A stretch of DNA of 64,000 bases from JAJRPT01 sp965661945 (GCA_965661945.1 CBFIFP010000005.1:62001-126000), one strand, 5' to 3'. Counted from the stretch's first letter, positions 35,281 through 44,412 are shown. A program made the numbers and translations. The notes: generated from the letters alone by a model not told the origin.

Positions 35281-37059
35281 ATGACTGTTAATGAAAAAGT
35301 TGCACTGCTTAGAAAAGAAATGAAATCAAATTGCATTGATGCTTATATTATTCCTTCTACAGACCCTCATATAAGCGAATATGTTCCTGAGCATTGGACT
35401 TCGCGCTCATGGATTTCTGATTTTAACGGTTCGGCTGGAACAGTTGTTATTACTCAAGATATTGCTGGTTTGTGGACTGACGGCAGGTATTTTTTGCAGG
35501 CTGAACAACAATTATCAGATTCGGAATTTCAATTATTCAAACTTGGAGTAGATGGAGTAGATGATTATCCTGATTGGCTTTGTAAAAATTTGAAAGAAAA
35601 TCAAGTGGTTGGTTTTGATGGAAATATTTTTCAAGTTAACTTGGCTGAAAATTTAAAACAAAAATTAAAAGATTATGAGATATCGATTGATTATAAGAAT
35701 GATTTAATTAGCAATATTTGGAAAGATAGACCAGATTTACCTAAGAATTTGATATTTGAACATTCGATTGAATATTCGGGAGAAAGTACTAAATCTAAAA
35801 TTAATAGAATTAGAGAAGAGTTAAAGTTAAATAATTGCAACTCTACTATTTTATGTACTTTAGATGATATTTGCTGGACTTTTAATATTCGTGGTAATGA
35901 CGTAAAATTTAATCCTGTTTGCCTTGCTTTTGCAATTATTACTTTAAAAAAAGTAACTTTGTATATTTTTGGTGAAAAGGTTCCTACTCAACTACAAGAA
36001 AACTTTACTTCTATTGGAATAGATATAAAAGAATATACTGCTTTTCTTAAAGATGTATCACAAATTAATAAGTCTAATATATTTATTGATAAGCAGAGAA
36101 CTAATTATAATGTTTTGATGAATATACAACCAGGTAATAAAGTTATTTCTGGTCTAAGCATTGCAACTAAGTTCAAATCAACTAAGAATAATATTGAAGT
36201 ATCAAATATTAAGAATGCAATGGTTCGTGATGGCGTTGCTTTGGTTAATTTTCAGTATTGGTTAGAGCAAGCTTATAGCAATAAAGAAAATATTGATGAA
36301 TTGAGAGCAATGGCTAAATTAAGAGCATGCCGAGCAACTCAGGATAAATTTTATGGAGAGAGTTTTAATACAATAGCAGGATTTGCTGGTAATGGTGCTA
36401 TTATTCATTATAGTGCAGATGAAAAGAGCAATAAAGCTATAGATGGATCTACTTTTTTCTTGCTTGATTCTGGAGGTCAGTATTTAGATGGTACTACTGA
36501 TATTACTAGACCTTTTCACCTTGGTAGTCCTACTAATGAAGAAAAAACAGATTATACTAATGTTTTAAAGGGAATGATTGACATTAATCTTGCAAAGTTC
36601 CCTAAGGGCACTCGTGGTTCACAACTCGATATTCTTGCTCGTAAAGCTCTATGGGATAGATATGAAAACTATAAACATGGAACTGGTCATGGAGTGGGTT
36701 GTTTTTTGAATGTACATGAAGGACCTCAAAGTATTAGAACAGAAGAAAATCCAACAAAATTAGAACTTGGAATGATTTGTTCTAATGAACCTGGAGTTTA
36801 TCGTCCTAATAAATGGGGAATAAGGATTGAGAATTTGATTTTGGTTGTTGAAGATAGGGAAAGTGAATTTGATATATTTTACAAATTTGAGAATTTAACT
36901 TTATATCATATTGAAACCAAGTGTGTTATAAAAGATTTACTTACCGAGACACAATTAAATTGGTTAAACTTATATAATAATGAAGTTTATAACAAATTAT
37001 CTCCTTTTTTAGATAATGATATGAAATTGTGGTTGAAGGATAAAACTAAGGCAATATAA
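35281..37059 (+). CDS. Xaa-Pro aminopeptidase (aminopeptidase P family, M24B)
   Basis: 592 residues from the ATG at 35281; the TTG at 35245 adds 12 residues but has no support. Long-form aminopeptidase P: N-terminal creatinase domains (IIPSTDPHISEYVPEHWTSR) and C-terminal pita-bread peptidase with metal ligands in LLDSGGQYLDGTTDITRPFH (two Asp), HGTGHGVGCFLNVHEGPQ (His) and SNEPGVYRPNKWGIRIENL (Glu, Glu). It removes the N-terminal residue before proline. Cytoplasmic, with no signal peptide. The next gene begins one base after its stop. Confidence 0.95.
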   Translation: MTVNEKVALLRKEMKSNCIDAYIIPSTDPHISEYVPEHWTSRSWISDFNGSAGTVVITQDIAGLWTDGRYFLQAEQQLSDSEFQLFKLGVDGVDDYPDWLCKNLKENQVVGFDGNIFQVNLAENLKQKLKDYEISIDYKNDLISNIWKDRPDLPKNLIFEHSIEYSGESTKSKINRIREELKLNNCNSTILCTLDDICWTFNIRGNDVKFNPVCLAFAIITLKKVTLYIFGEKVPTQLQENFTSIGIDIKEYTAFLKDVSQINKSNIFIDKQRTNYNVLMNIQPGNKVISGLSIATKFKSTKNNIEVSNIKNAMVRDGVALVNFQYWLEQAYSNKENIDELRAMAKLRACRATQDKFYGESFNTIAGFAGNGAIIHYSADEKSNKAIDGSTFFLLDSGGQYLDGTTDITRPFHLGSPTNEEKTDYTNVLKGMIDINLAKFPKGTRGSQLDILARKALWDRYENYKHGTGHGVGCFLNVHEGPQSIRTEENPTKLELGMICSNEPGVYRPNKWGIRIENLILVVEDRESEFDIFYKFENLTLYHIETKCVIKDLLTETQLNWLNLYNNEVYNKLSPFLDNDMKLWLKDKTKAI

Positions 37060-37060
37060 T

Positions 37061-38086
37061 TTGAAAAACAAAGCAAAAAGTATATTTAAGTATTTCCTTA
37101 TAACAATCTTTATTTTTGGCTCATTTTATTGGGTGTTTAAAGATATAGATTTTTTGGAATTGAAAGAGTCGCTTCTTTCGGCGAATTACTTTTATGTTTT
37201 GCTGCCAATACCTGTTATTCTTTTTTCGCATTGGGTTAGGGCATATCGTTGGAAAACAATGCTAAATCCTATTGTTAGGGTGAATTCAGTCTGGAATTTA
37301 TTTTCATCTGTAATGATTGGTTATGCTGTAAATACAGTTATTCCAAGAGGGGGTGAGTTCATTCGTCCTTTTGTAACTTCTAAGAAAGAAAAAATATCAT
37401 ATTCTTCCACATTTGCTACAATTATACTTGAAAGAGTTATTGATGTTGTTACTTTAATTATTATTTTTGGTATTACTTTTTCTCTTTTGAGTAATAAAAT
37501 TACAAAGATATTACCTGATAATATTAATCCAAATCAATTAATTATTATTACTCTTTTAATTGTTGTAATAGCTCTTTTGAATTTATATCCTCCTTTTGTT
37601 GATTTTATGTTAAAAATTACTGTAAAACCATTTTCACAAAGAGTATATGAAAAGTTACTTGGAGTGGTTGAAAGGTTTAAAAAGGGTTTGGCGATTATAA
37701 AAGAACCTTCTATGTATTTTAAATTAATCTTTGAATCGTTTTCTATTTGGTTTTTGTATTCTTTACCTTTATACATTTTATTTTTTGCTTTTGATTTTCA
37801 AGATGATTTACATTTGAACTTGATAGATGCCACGATGCTTGTTATAGTTGCTGGCATTTCTGTTACAATATCGCCAACACCAAATGGAGCAGGAGTATAT
37901 CAAATATTTGTTCCTCAAGCAATGGTAAAGTTATATGGTATGAACCCAGAAATAGCTCTTGCTTATTCAATACTTGCATGGGCTACATCAACTCTTACTC
38001 AGTTTGTAGTAGGAATGATGTTTTTCTATAAGGAAGGTCTTACAAGCTTTACAATTGATAAGAGTATAGAAACATCAGTTGATTAA
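37061..38086 (+). CDS. Lysylphosphatidylglycerol synthase TM region/UPF0104-family membrane protein
   Basis: 341 residues, start TTG at 37061, one base after the previous stop; no ATG is available before a conserved helix. About eight membrane segments. Typical family blocks: SHWVRAYRWKTML, GYAVNTVIPRGGEFIRPF, ATIILERVIDVVTL and the late ISPTPNGAGVYQ. Relatives act as lipid or glycan translocases or transfer factors (AglD/MprF TM part). The exact substrate is unknown. Coupled to the aminopeptidase gene by position only. Confidence 0.88.
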   Translation: MKNKAKSIFKYFLITIFIFGSFYWVFKDIDFLELKESLLSANYFYVLLPIPVILFSHWVRAYRWKTMLNPIVRVNSVWNLFSSVMIGYAVNTVIPRGGEFIRPFVTSKKEKISYSSTFATIILERVIDVVTLIIIFGITFSLLSNKITKILPDNINPNQLIIITLLIVVIALLNLYPPFVDFMLKITVKPFSQRVYEKLLGVVERFKKGLAIIKEPSMYFKLIFESFSIWFLYSLPLYILFFAFDFQDDLHLNLIDATMLVIVAGISVTISPTPNGAGVYQIFVPQAMVKLYGMNPEIALAYSILAWATSTLTQFVVGMMFFYKEGLTSFTIDKSIETSVD

Positions 38087-38141
38087 AATATATAATTATA
38101 ATAAAGTTGTAGTGTAATTAAATAAATAAACGAGTAAATAT

Positions 38142-38618
38142 ATGTCAAATATTTTAATACGAAAAGCAAATAGAGATGACGCTAAGTTAATTTTAGAATT
38201 AATCACAGAACTTGCGATATACGAAAAGTTAGAAAATGAAGTTGTGGCTTCAGTTTCTGATATTGAAAATGAAATATTTGGTAATGAATCTGCTGTTGTT
38301 CATATTGCTGAATATGATAATATACCGGTTGGTTATTCTCTACATTTTTATACTTTTTCAACTTTTCTTGCAAAACGTGGTATATATTTAGAGGATTTAT
38401 TTGTTTTAGAGCAATTCAGAGGTAAAGGCATAGGTAAATCTTTACTAAAGAATATTGCAAATGAAGCATTTACTAATGGTTATGGTAGAGTTGAGTGGTC
38501 AGTTTTAGATTGGAATAAACCTGCTATTGATTTTTATGATTCTATTGGAGCTTTACCTCAATCTGAATGGACAATGTTCAGATTAACAGGTAAGAAGCTT
38601 TTTGATTTTGCAAAATAA
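38142..38618 (+). CDS. GNAT-family N-acetyltransferase
   Basis: 158 residues. GNAT fold: IRKANRDDAKLILELITELA at the N-terminus, GIYLEDLFVLEQFRGKGIGKSLL with the acetyl-CoA R-G-K-G-I-G-K loop (residues about 93-101), then VEWSVLDWNKPAIDFYDSIGA. The EDLFV/FRGKGIG/WNKPAI set is like spermidine/diamine acetyltransferases, but the substrate cannot be set from sequence alone. Monocistronic or first of a short group with the TerB-like gene. Confidence 0.9.
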   Translation: MSNILIRKANRDDAKLILELITELAIYEKLENEVVASVSDIENEIFGNESAVVHIAEYDNIPVGYSLHFYTFSTFLAKRGIYLEDLFVLEQFRGKGIGKSLLKNIANEAFTNGYGRVEWSVLDWNKPAIDFYDSIGALPQSEWTMFRLTGKKLFDFAK

Positions 38619-38629
38619 AAATATTTTAT

Positions 38630-38658
38630 TTTGATTAAATAATTATTTATTAATTTTG
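38630..38658 (+). promoter_or_regulatory. Bacteroidota-type promoter for the TerB-like gene
   Basis: TTTG (38630-38633), 17 bases, TAATTTTG (38651-38658), 32 bases before the ATG at 38691. Confidence 0.55.
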
Positions 38659-38690
38659 TATTGTTTTATTATAAATTTAAAGTTTTTATT

Positions 38691-39140
38691 ATGAGTCAGT
38701 CAATCTTCTTTATAGATAATGCAAGAAATCTAATACTAGGTGGAGAGCATCCTGAATTTGACTTATTAGATTGCTGCAAGGTTTTGTTAATTATAGCAGG
38801 TTCTGATGGTGATGTTTCTGATTTAGAATGGGAAGTTATTTTCGATTTTATTGATACTGTTGGTGGAAACTTATCAATTATAGATGAATTGCAAGAGTTT
38901 GACTATATAAATTCAAAATTAGAAGACTATATTTATAGGGTTGACCCTGATTTATATAAAATTTTACTTTACAGTTCTATAAAAGTTGCTAGAATTGATG
39001 GCTTATCAACCGAAGAAAAAGATAAAGCAAGAATATTAGCTAAAATGACTGGTATTAGTGAAAGTATTGCTATAACTATTGAAAACTTACTTAATTTAGA
39101 AGATGAAGTTAAAAAGATAAAAGATTCTCTTTTATCTTAA
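38691..39140 (+). CDS. TerB-like (tellurite-resistance-type) helical protein
   Basis: 149 residues from the ATG at 38691; the TTG at 38661 falls just after the promoter -7 box, so it is unlikely. All-helical, acidic. Two EF-like DGxxS/E segments, AGSDGDVSDLEWEVI and ARIDGLSTEEKDKA, match the TerB/DjlA-N-type repeat. The role of such stand-alone proteins is unknown; metal or membrane-stress links are known for the family. It is followed by a 54-residue membrane protein gene. Confidence 0.75.
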   Translation: MSQSIFFIDNARNLILGGEHPEFDLLDCCKVLLIIAGSDGDVSDLEWEVIFDFIDTVGGNLSIIDELQEFDYINSKLEDYIYRVDPDLYKILLYSSIKVARIDGLSTEEKDKARILAKMTGISESIAITIENLLNLEDEVKKIKDSLLS

Positions 39141-39172
39141 AATAATTATTTTATTTTTTCGTTTTATAATTT

Positions 39173-39337
39173 ATGGAAAATCAAAAAAATATCAATAATG
39201 TTGATAACCAAGATAAAAAGAAAGACAACAAACTAAATTTAGTAAAGAAATTTGGTGTTTGGGGTTTCATATTTTTCTTAGCCAAAGGTTTGGTATGGTT
39301 AGGAATATTCTTTGGAGTTGGTCAACTCTTTGTTTAA
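39173..39337 (+). CDS. 54-residue single-pass membrane protein
   Basis: ATG at 39173, stop TAA at 39335-39337. The N-terminal 28 residues are charged and Asn/Lys-rich (ENQKNINNVDNQDKKKDNK); the C-terminal part is hydrophobic (FGVWGFIFFLAKGLVWLGIF). Codons look native. It is 32 bases downstream of the TerB-like gene and its stop overlaps the convergent pdxB stop by four bases. Short proteins with this KxGVWGFxFFLxKGLxWL pattern occur in Bacteroidota; function unknown. Confidence 0.7.
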   Translation: MENQKNINNVDNQDKKKDNKLNLVKKFGVWGFIFFLAKGLVWLGIFFGVGQLFV

Positions 39338-40386
39338 ATGTTAGATAATAGAGTTTCTAATCTTTTTGAATATTGGTTCCTAAAGATTTTAAATTCTTTA
39401 ATGTTTTTTTTAAACTCCCCAGAGTCTATATCAACTTTTCTTTCTAAAACAGATGTTTCTATTTTATTAAAAAAATTACTCTTATCTGTTAAAATATTGT
39501 TAGAAATATCTATTTTAAAGATTTTGTTTACTATTCCAAGCTCATATAAATTATTTAATATTTGATTTGACGCATTTATTTTTGCATTATATGAATGCCC
39601 TGCTATGTGTGGGGTTGCTATGTTTGTTAAGTTTACTAGTTTATCATCTATGTTTGGTTCATTTTCCCACACGTCAATTATTAAATCTAATAAATTACTA
39701 TTTTTGCTTTCTACCAAGAAGTTTTCATTTATAATTCCTCCTCTTGAGGTATGTAGTAGAAGGGAGTTATTTTTTAATTTTAATAAATTTTCTCCTAAAA
39801 TACCAAGTGTTTTGTATCTCCCTTCTTTAATTAACGGCAGATGATTCGTTAAAATATCAGATTGACTAATTAGTTCATTTAAATTATTATGAGTTACATA
39901 AGTAGGAAATTTGTATTTCTGGTCGTATAGTGGGGCATCATTTATAATAACATTAAGCCCATAAATATTTGAGTAGTATGCTACTTTTTTTCCAATGTTT
40001 CCAAATCCTACTATTCCAATTGTTTTTTCATTTGGATTAAAATTATTAGATTTTATCCAATTGTAAATGTTTATCATAACATACTCTGCAACTGAATTGG
40101 AGTTTGAACCAGATGCTATGTAATATTTAATATGTCTATTATTTAAATAATTTAAATCTACGTGATCGAAGCCAGCAGTCGCTGTAGCGTAATATTTTAA
40201 ATCAATTCCATCTAATAGTTCTTGATTGACTTTTAAGGTTGAGCGTGAGAGTAAGATATCGCATTTATGATTTTTAAGAATGTTATTATTTAATTTATTG
40301 CTCTCAAATGAATATGAGTCATATAAATTAAGAAAATCATCTGGAAGTAATATTAATTTGTCATAAAATAAGACTAACTTTTTCAT
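39334..40386 (-). CDS. pdxB: 4-phosphoerythronate dehydrogenase-like (PdxB) D-2-hydroxyacid dehydrogenase
   Basis: 350 residues. NAD site GIVGFGNIGKKVAYY (about 127-141); catalytic triad Arg in LHTSRGGIINE, Glu in VWENEP and His in TPHIAGHSYNAK. YATATAGFDHVDLNYLNNRH and NHLPLIKEGRYKT match PdxB better than other D-hydroxyacid dehydrogenases, and it has the extra C-terminal region. It would act in pyridoxal phosphate synthesis. Transcribed directly after the LytR_C gene, with adjoining stop and start. Alternative: another member of the same dehydrogenase superfamily. Confidence 0.88.
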   Translation of the reverse strand: MKKLVLFYDKLILLPDDFLNLYDSYSFESNKLNNNILKNHKCDILLSRSTLKVNQELLDGIDLKYYATATAGFDHVDLNYLNNRHIKYYIASGSNSNSVAEYVMINIYNWIKSNNFNPNEKTIGIVGFGNIGKKVAYYSNIYGLNVIINDAPLYDQKYKFPTYVTHNNLNELISQSDILTNHLPLIKEGRYKTLGILGENLLKLKNNSLLLHTSRGGIINENFLVESKNSNLLDLIIDVWENEPNIDDKLVNLTNIATPHIAGHSYNAKINASNQILNNLYELGIVNKIFKIDISNNILTDKSNFFNKIETSVLERKVDIDSGEFKKNIKEFKIFRNQYSKRLETLLSNI

Positions 40387-40824
40387 TTAATTAAGTATTT
40401 CTAAGTTTTTCCAATCTTTTCCAATTACTAAGGTTGTTCTTAAATACATAGTAGAATCAACTACACTTTTTACTAAAGAGTCATTAATTCCTGCAAGTTG
40501 AGCTACTTTAAATGCTGAGCGAATATCTCCAATTCTATCTAAAACCATACTTTTTTCAATTTCTTTATTGAAGTTACCAATTTCTACTACATCAAATTCT
40601 CTAATTCTGTAATATTCTTTAAATTTTGCTGCTACGCCACTTTCTCCACATGCGTTAAGTATATTTAATTGGATTTGTTTGTTAAATGCTGTATCTTTTT
40701 TATCATCTACTAGCGGTGTTATTGGTTGAGATATTAATATTCTATAAACGAAAGAACTTAGTAGAATTAAAGATACTATGCTAAGAAAAATAAATGTAAT
40801 TTTGTTATATAATATTTTGTTCAT
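40387..40824 (-). CDS. LytR C-terminal-domain (LytR_C) membrane-anchored protein
   Basis: 145 residues from the ATG at 40824, which has AAAAGGAT at a good distance; the ATG at 40860 would add 12 residues without a good ribosome site. One N-terminal membrane segment (IFLSIVSLILLSSFVY), then a LytR_C domain (IQLNILNACGESGVAAKFKEY, VLDRIGDIRSAFKVAQLAGI). The catalytic LytR-CpsA-Psr domain is absent. The domain is thought to bind envelope glycans. It abuts pdxB. Confidence 0.85.
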   Translation of the reverse strand: MNKILYNKITFIFLSIVSLILLSSFVYRILISQPITPLVDDKKDTAFNKQIQLNILNACGESGVAAKFKEYYRIREFDVVEIGNFNKEIEKSMVLDRIGDIRSAFKVAQLAGINDSLVKSVVDSTMYLRTTLVIGKDWKNLEILN

Positions 40825-40925
40825 ATTTTTTATCCTTTTTAAATAGCAATCAATAATCATACCATTAAGATAATAAAATATTTTGGGTTTTTAAATATTA
40901 TAATAAGTTTAAAATTTGAATTATG

Positions 40926-40955
40926 AAAAAAAAGGAGTGATAACTCACTCCTTTT
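40926..40955 (-). terminator. Rho-independent terminator of the prs-rplY operon
   Basis: 11-bp stem (40930-40940 with 40945-40955), loop TAAC, T-tract on the minus strand from the A's at 40926-40933. Located 27 bases after the rplY stop. Confidence 0.92.
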
Positions 40956-40981
40956 AAAATGTTTAGTATATTTATTATAAA

Positions 40982-41548
40982 TTATGCAGTTGCTACTTTT
41001 ACTCTTGGTCTTGCAATAGAGCAAACAACAGGATTTTCTTTAACTGCAAAATTTAGGTTTGGATTATCTTTTTTAATTTTATCCAATCTAATTACTTTAC
41101 CAATTTCTAAATCAGAAATTGTAACTTCCAAGAATGAAGGTAAATCTTTAGGAAGACAAGTTATTCTTGTTTTATTAAGAACTGGACGGAATAAACCACC
41201 GTTCATAACACCTTTAGCTTGACCAACAAATTTAAAAGGAACTGGCACTGTAACCTTATTATCATCTAATAAGCCCATTAAGTCAAAATGAAGAATTTGG
41301 TCAGTGATAGGATGAAAAGAAATATCTTTAAGGACACAACTTTTAATCTCTCCTTCTATATCCAATTTAACTACTTTAGTTTGAGCAGTATAAACAATGG
41401 GTCTTAACTCAAGCGGGTCAGCAGTAATTGGAATACCTTCGCTACCCTTAACATAAAATACACCAGGGATTCTGCCACCGTTTCTTAAACTTTTGGCATT
41501 TTTTCTACCTGTATCTCTTTTTTCTACTTTTAAAGCTACTTCAGCCAT
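40982..41548 (-). CDS. rplY: 50S ribosomal protein bL25 (long, CTC-type)
   Basis: 188 residues: bL25 domain binding 5S rRNA at the N-terminus (VEKRDTGRKNAKSLRNGGRIPGVFY, LKDISFHPITDQILHFDLM) plus the C-terminal CTC beta domain (VTVPVPFKFVGQAKGVMNGG; VTISDLEIGKVIRLDKI). The long form is usual outside Enterobacteria. It lies 17 bases downstream of prs. It differs in codon use from AT-extreme neighbours, as expected for a highly expressed gene. Confidence 0.95.
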   Translation of the reverse strand: MAEVALKVEKRDTGRKNAKSLRNGGRIPGVFYVKGSEGIPITADPLELRPIVYTAQTKVVKLDIEGEIKSCVLKDISFHPITDQILHFDLMGLLDDNKVTVPVPFKFVGQAKGVMNGGLFRPVLNKTRITCLPKDLPSFLEVTISDLEIGKVIRLDKIKKDNPNLNFAVKENPVVCSIARPRVKVATA

Positions 41549-41565
41549 AAAAACCTCAATTAGTA

Positions 41566-42504
41566 TTATCTTTCAATTTCAAATAATGAACTTATCGATC
41601 TATTATCGTGAGTTCTAATAATTGCTTCCGCTAAAATATCAGCAACGGAAACTTGTTCTATTTTTGCAGAAGGTCTAGCAAGAGGAATAGTGTCTGTTAC
41701 GAACATTTTATCAATTGCTTCAGATCCTTCAATTTTGTCGATAGCTGAACCAGAGAAAACTGGATGTACACAAATTCCTGTTATTGATTTTGCACCTCTT
41801 TCTTTAAGAGAAGCAGCACAATTAACGAAAGTACCACCTGTATCTATCATATCATCAACTATTACAATGTCTTTATCTTTCACTTCACCAATTATATTGG
41901 TTATTTCAACTTTATTATGCTCAGGTCTTCTTTTGTCTACTAATACTAGACCTGCATCTAACCTTTTTGCATAAGCTCTTGCTGTTCTAACTCCTCCAAC
42001 ATCTGGAGCAGCAAAAGTGAAAGGAACTTGTTTATAATTTTTTAGTGCTTTAATAAGAACTGGCGAAGCATACAAGTGGTCTAATGGTATATCAAAAAAT
42101 CCTTGTATTTGAGCGGAGTGTAAATCAATCGAAATGATTCTATCCGCACCAGCACGAGTTAATAAATTAGCTTTTAATTTAGCTGTAATAGCAACTCTTG
42201 GCTGGTCTTTTCTATCCTGACGTGCATAACCAAAATAAGGAATAACAGCTGTTATTCTTCTAGCAGAGGCTCTTTTAGCAGCATCTATTAATATTAAAAG
42301 TTCCATTAGATTATCAGAGGGCGCAAAAGTAGATTGTATTATAAATACATCAACTCCTCTAACGTTATCTTCATATTTTGCCCATATTTCACCATCACTA
42401 AAATTTCTTATTGAGGTGTGAGCAAGTTCGACACCGAGAGAGGTTGCTACTTTTTTAGCAAGTCCTTGATTTGACCTACCGGAAACTATTGTAAATTCAG
42501 GCAT
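41566..42504 (-). CDS. prs: Ribose-phosphate pyrophosphokinase (PRPP synthetase)
   Basis: 312 residues, class I. Motifs: GRSNQGLAKKVATSLG, YFGYARQDRKDQPR (ATP), HLYASPVL, the lysine-rich LVDKRRPEHNKVE catalytic loop, and the PRPP loop VIVDDMIDTGGT. It makes PRPP for nucleotide, NAD and tRNA-modification pathways, and PRPP is the expected donor for the HAD-UbiA enzyme in this window. It is downstream of tRNA-Gln and upstream of rplY, probably one transcript. Confidence 0.97.
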   Translation of the reverse strand: MPEFTIVSGRSNQGLAKKVATSLGVELAHTSIRNFSDGEIWAKYEDNVRGVDVFIIQSTFAPSDNLMELLILIDAAKRASARRITAVIPYFGYARQDRKDQPRVAITAKLKANLLTRAGADRIISIDLHSAQIQGFFDIPLDHLYASPVLIKALKNYKQVPFTFAAPDVGGVRTARAYAKRLDAGLVLVDKRRPEHNKVEITNIIGEVKDKDIVIVDDMIDTGGTFVNCAASLKERGAKSITGICVHPVFSGSAIDKIEGSEAIDKMFVTDTIPLARPSAKIEQVSVADILAEAIIRTHDNRSISSLFEIER

Positions 42505-42536
42505 AAAAAACTTTAATCGCCATAAAATAAAAAAAG

Positions 42537-42609
42537 TTGGGATGGCAGGGATCGAACCTGCGAAATGTCGGATCCAAAAACCGATGCCTTACCACTTGGC
42601 TACATCCCA
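42537..42609 (-). tRNA. tRNA-Gln (anticodon UUG)
   Basis: 73 nt on the minus strand. Acceptor stem TGGGATG / CATCCCA (7 bp), D arm GCC...GGC, anticodon arm with TTG at positions 34-36, T arm GCAGG-TTCGATC-CCTGC, discriminator A, CCA not encoded. Oddity: the pair 31-39 is T-T, so the anticodon stem has four good pairs. It is just upstream of prs. Confidence 0.97.
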
Positions 42610-42695
42610 ATCTAAATATCTTTAGTATATTATTTGTTAAATAATATTTGAACTAAGAAACTATATATTTTTTCAGAATTCAATTTAAAGAGTTA

Positions 42696-42726
42696 CAAAA
42701 TTAAGAAGAAAAAATTAAAAAACAAA
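42696..42726 (-). promoter_or_regulatory. Bacteroidota-type promoter for tRNA-Gln - prs - rplY
   Basis: Minus strand: TTTG (42726-42723), 19 bases, TAATTTTG (42703-42696), an exact match to the consensus. It lies 87 bases before the tRNA 5' end, so a short leader is expected. Confidence 0.6.
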
Positions 42727-42932
42727 TTATTTTTAAACAATTTTAAAATATTTTAAATTAAGAAAAATATGAAATATTATTTTTATCTTTTTTTAATAAC
42801 TAGTTACTTTTAAGTTATGATATTTAATATGCTTTTTTTGGTTTTTTATTTTATTTTTGTTTAAAAAGATATTAATTGAAAATTATATTATTTTTAATAA
42901 TTTGCATTTATATTTTTACAAATCTGAGAAAA

Positions 42933-43709
42933 ATGGAAAAAATTGTTTGTATAACTCGCTCTATGAATTTAGATTTATATGAGATGATGTTAGATTTATG
43001 TGACCCTAACTGGGAGTTTATTAGAATTGTAAATTCAACTTCTTATGATTTTATTGATTTTATTTTATCAAATAAGATAGGTGCTAAGTGGGTTTTAAAT
43101 TTAGACGAGGATTGTTATTTAACTGATTATAAAAAGATTTATAGTTTAATTAAGTATTTGGAAGTAAATGATTATGATTATTGCGGTGTTCAGGATGGTG
43201 GTTCCATACCTGTAAGAATTCACAATCCTTTAGTTTGTAATCCTTTTTTCAATTTGTTTAATTTAGAAAACATTAGTAATAACGAAAGGGTTTACAAGCC
43301 AAAAAGTGATTACGATTTATTTGAAATTAAAGAAAAATATTCAAAATATATAAGGTTCAATCATTCTAAATTTCAATATGATTTTTATGAACCATTTTAT
43401 ACTCAGTTTTTTTGGCTTTTGGAATCTGGTTTTAGGCCATATTTTAATAATGCATCAGCTTTTGATAAGGAAAAATACTTAGTTATAGCTCCAATCGGAA
43501 GAATAATACCCTATTATAACTCTCCTACTTTGATTTTAGATGAGAATAATGATGAATTAGCTATTCATACTTGGCATAGTAGATATTATAATTTTCCTAA
43601 CATAAAAAAAGCAATTAATAATTGTTATAAATATGCTAAATCTAAGAATGAGAGTTTAGTATCATCTAAGAAAATATATGAGACTATTGATTTGGGTAAG
43701 AAATTATAA
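42933..43709 (+). CDS. Probable glycosyltransferase-like protein of unknown family
   Basis: 258 residues from the ATG at 42933; a TTG at 42876 would add 19 hydrophobic residues and a possible membrane segment, with no ribosome site. It contains a VLNLDEDCYL acidic cluster (Asp-x-Asp-like, residues about 54-63) after a short N-terminal alpha/beta region (KIVCITRSMNLDLYEMML), the layout of GT-A nucleotide-sugar transferases, and a late THTWHSRYY-like His/Trp motif (AIHTWHSRYY). No family is recalled with certainty. Monocistronic, ended by a bidirectional terminator. Confidence 0.55.
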   Translation: MEKIVCITRSMNLDLYEMMLDLCDPNWEFIRIVNSTSYDFIDFILSNKIGAKWVLNLDEDCYLTDYKKIYSLIKYLEVNDYDYCGVQDGGSIPVRIHNPLVCNPFFNLFNLENISNNERVYKPKSDYDLFEIKEKYSKYIRFNHSKFQYDFYEPFYTQFFWLLESGFRPYFNNASAFDKEKYLVIAPIGRIIPYYNSPTLILDENNDELAIHTWHSRYYNFPNIKKAINNCYKYAKSKNESLVSSKKIYETIDLGKKL

Positions 43710-43734
43710 TTAGTATATTTTGAAATAGATAAAA

Positions 43735-43769
43735 AACAAAAATCTCGACAAAATGTCGAGATTTTTTTT
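43735..43769. terminator. Bidirectional terminator between the glycosyltransferase-like gene and rpmA
   Basis: 10-bp stem AATCTCGACA (43741-43750) with TGTCGAGATT (43754-43763), loop AAA. T-tract on the plus strand (43762-43769), and T-rich on the minus strand from the A's just left of the stem. It serves the gene ending at 43709 and the rplU-rpmA operon ending at 43794. Confidence 0.9.
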
Positions 43770-43793
43770 GCAAGTGGGAAAGTTAAAAAAAAA

Positions 43794-44054
43794 TTAATTT
43801 TCTGTTGGGTAAACTGAAACTTGGAGTTTGTTTTTTTGGTAGCTTTCGAATTGAACCTTACCATCAACTAATGAAAATAGAGTAAAATCTCTACCAAGAC
43901 CAACGTTTTTACCAGGATGAAATCTTGTTCCAAGTTGTCTTACTAAGATATTACCTGCAATTACGGATTCACCGCCAAACTTTTTAACGCCTCTTCGTTG
44001 GGCTTTGGAATCACGTCCGTTTTTAATGGACCCCTGTCCTTTTTTGTGAGCCAT
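43794..44054 (-). CDS. rpmA: 50S ribosomal protein bL27
   Basis: 86 residues, starting MAHKKGQGSIKNGRDS, the classic bL27 N-terminus that reaches the peptidyl transferase centre without a cleaved extension. Then GVKKFGGESVIAGNILVRQLGTRFHPG and VGLGRDFTLFSLVDG. Downstream of rplU by 9 bases, the standard gene order. Confidence 0.98.
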   Translation of the reverse strand: MAHKKGQGSIKNGRDSKAQRRGVKKFGGESVIAGNILVRQLGTRFHPGKNVGLGRDFTLFSLVDGKVQFESYQKNKLQVSVYPTEN

Positions 44055-44063
44055 TATTACACC

Positions 44064-44375
44064 TTAATTTATATTTATACTTTTAATTTCTATTTTAGTG
44101 AATGGTTGTCTGTGTCCATTCATTTTTTGGTATCCTTTTCTACGTTTTTTGTGAAAAACTAAGATTTTAGGGTCTCTTAATTGCTCTACAACAGTAGCGG
44201 TAACGTTTCCATTTATTTCTGGATTACCAAGATTAAGGTTATCACCATCTTTGGTAAGTAGGATACGACCTAATTTAACTTCATCACCGCTTTTTGCGTC
44301 GATAAAGGGAGCTTTAACGACATCACCTTCGGCAACATCAAATTGAATTCCTGAAATTTCTACAACTGCTCTCAT
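44064..44375 (-). CDS. rplU: 50S ribosomal protein bL21
   Basis: 103 residues: RAVVEISGIQFDVAEGDVV, KLGRILLTKDGDNLNLGNP and HKKRRKGYQKMNGHRQPFTKI, all typical for bL21. First gene of rplU-rpmA. A consensus promoter (44413-44444) lies upstream. Confidence 0.98.
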   Translation of the reverse strand: MRAVVEISGIQFDVAEGDVVKAPFIDAKSGDEVKLGRILLTKDGDNLNLGNPEINGNVTATVVEQLRDPKILVFHKKRRKGYQKMNGHRQPFTKIEIKSININ

Positions 44376-44412
44376 GTTAATAACTTTTTTTATATTTTAA
44401 ATTATAGAACTA

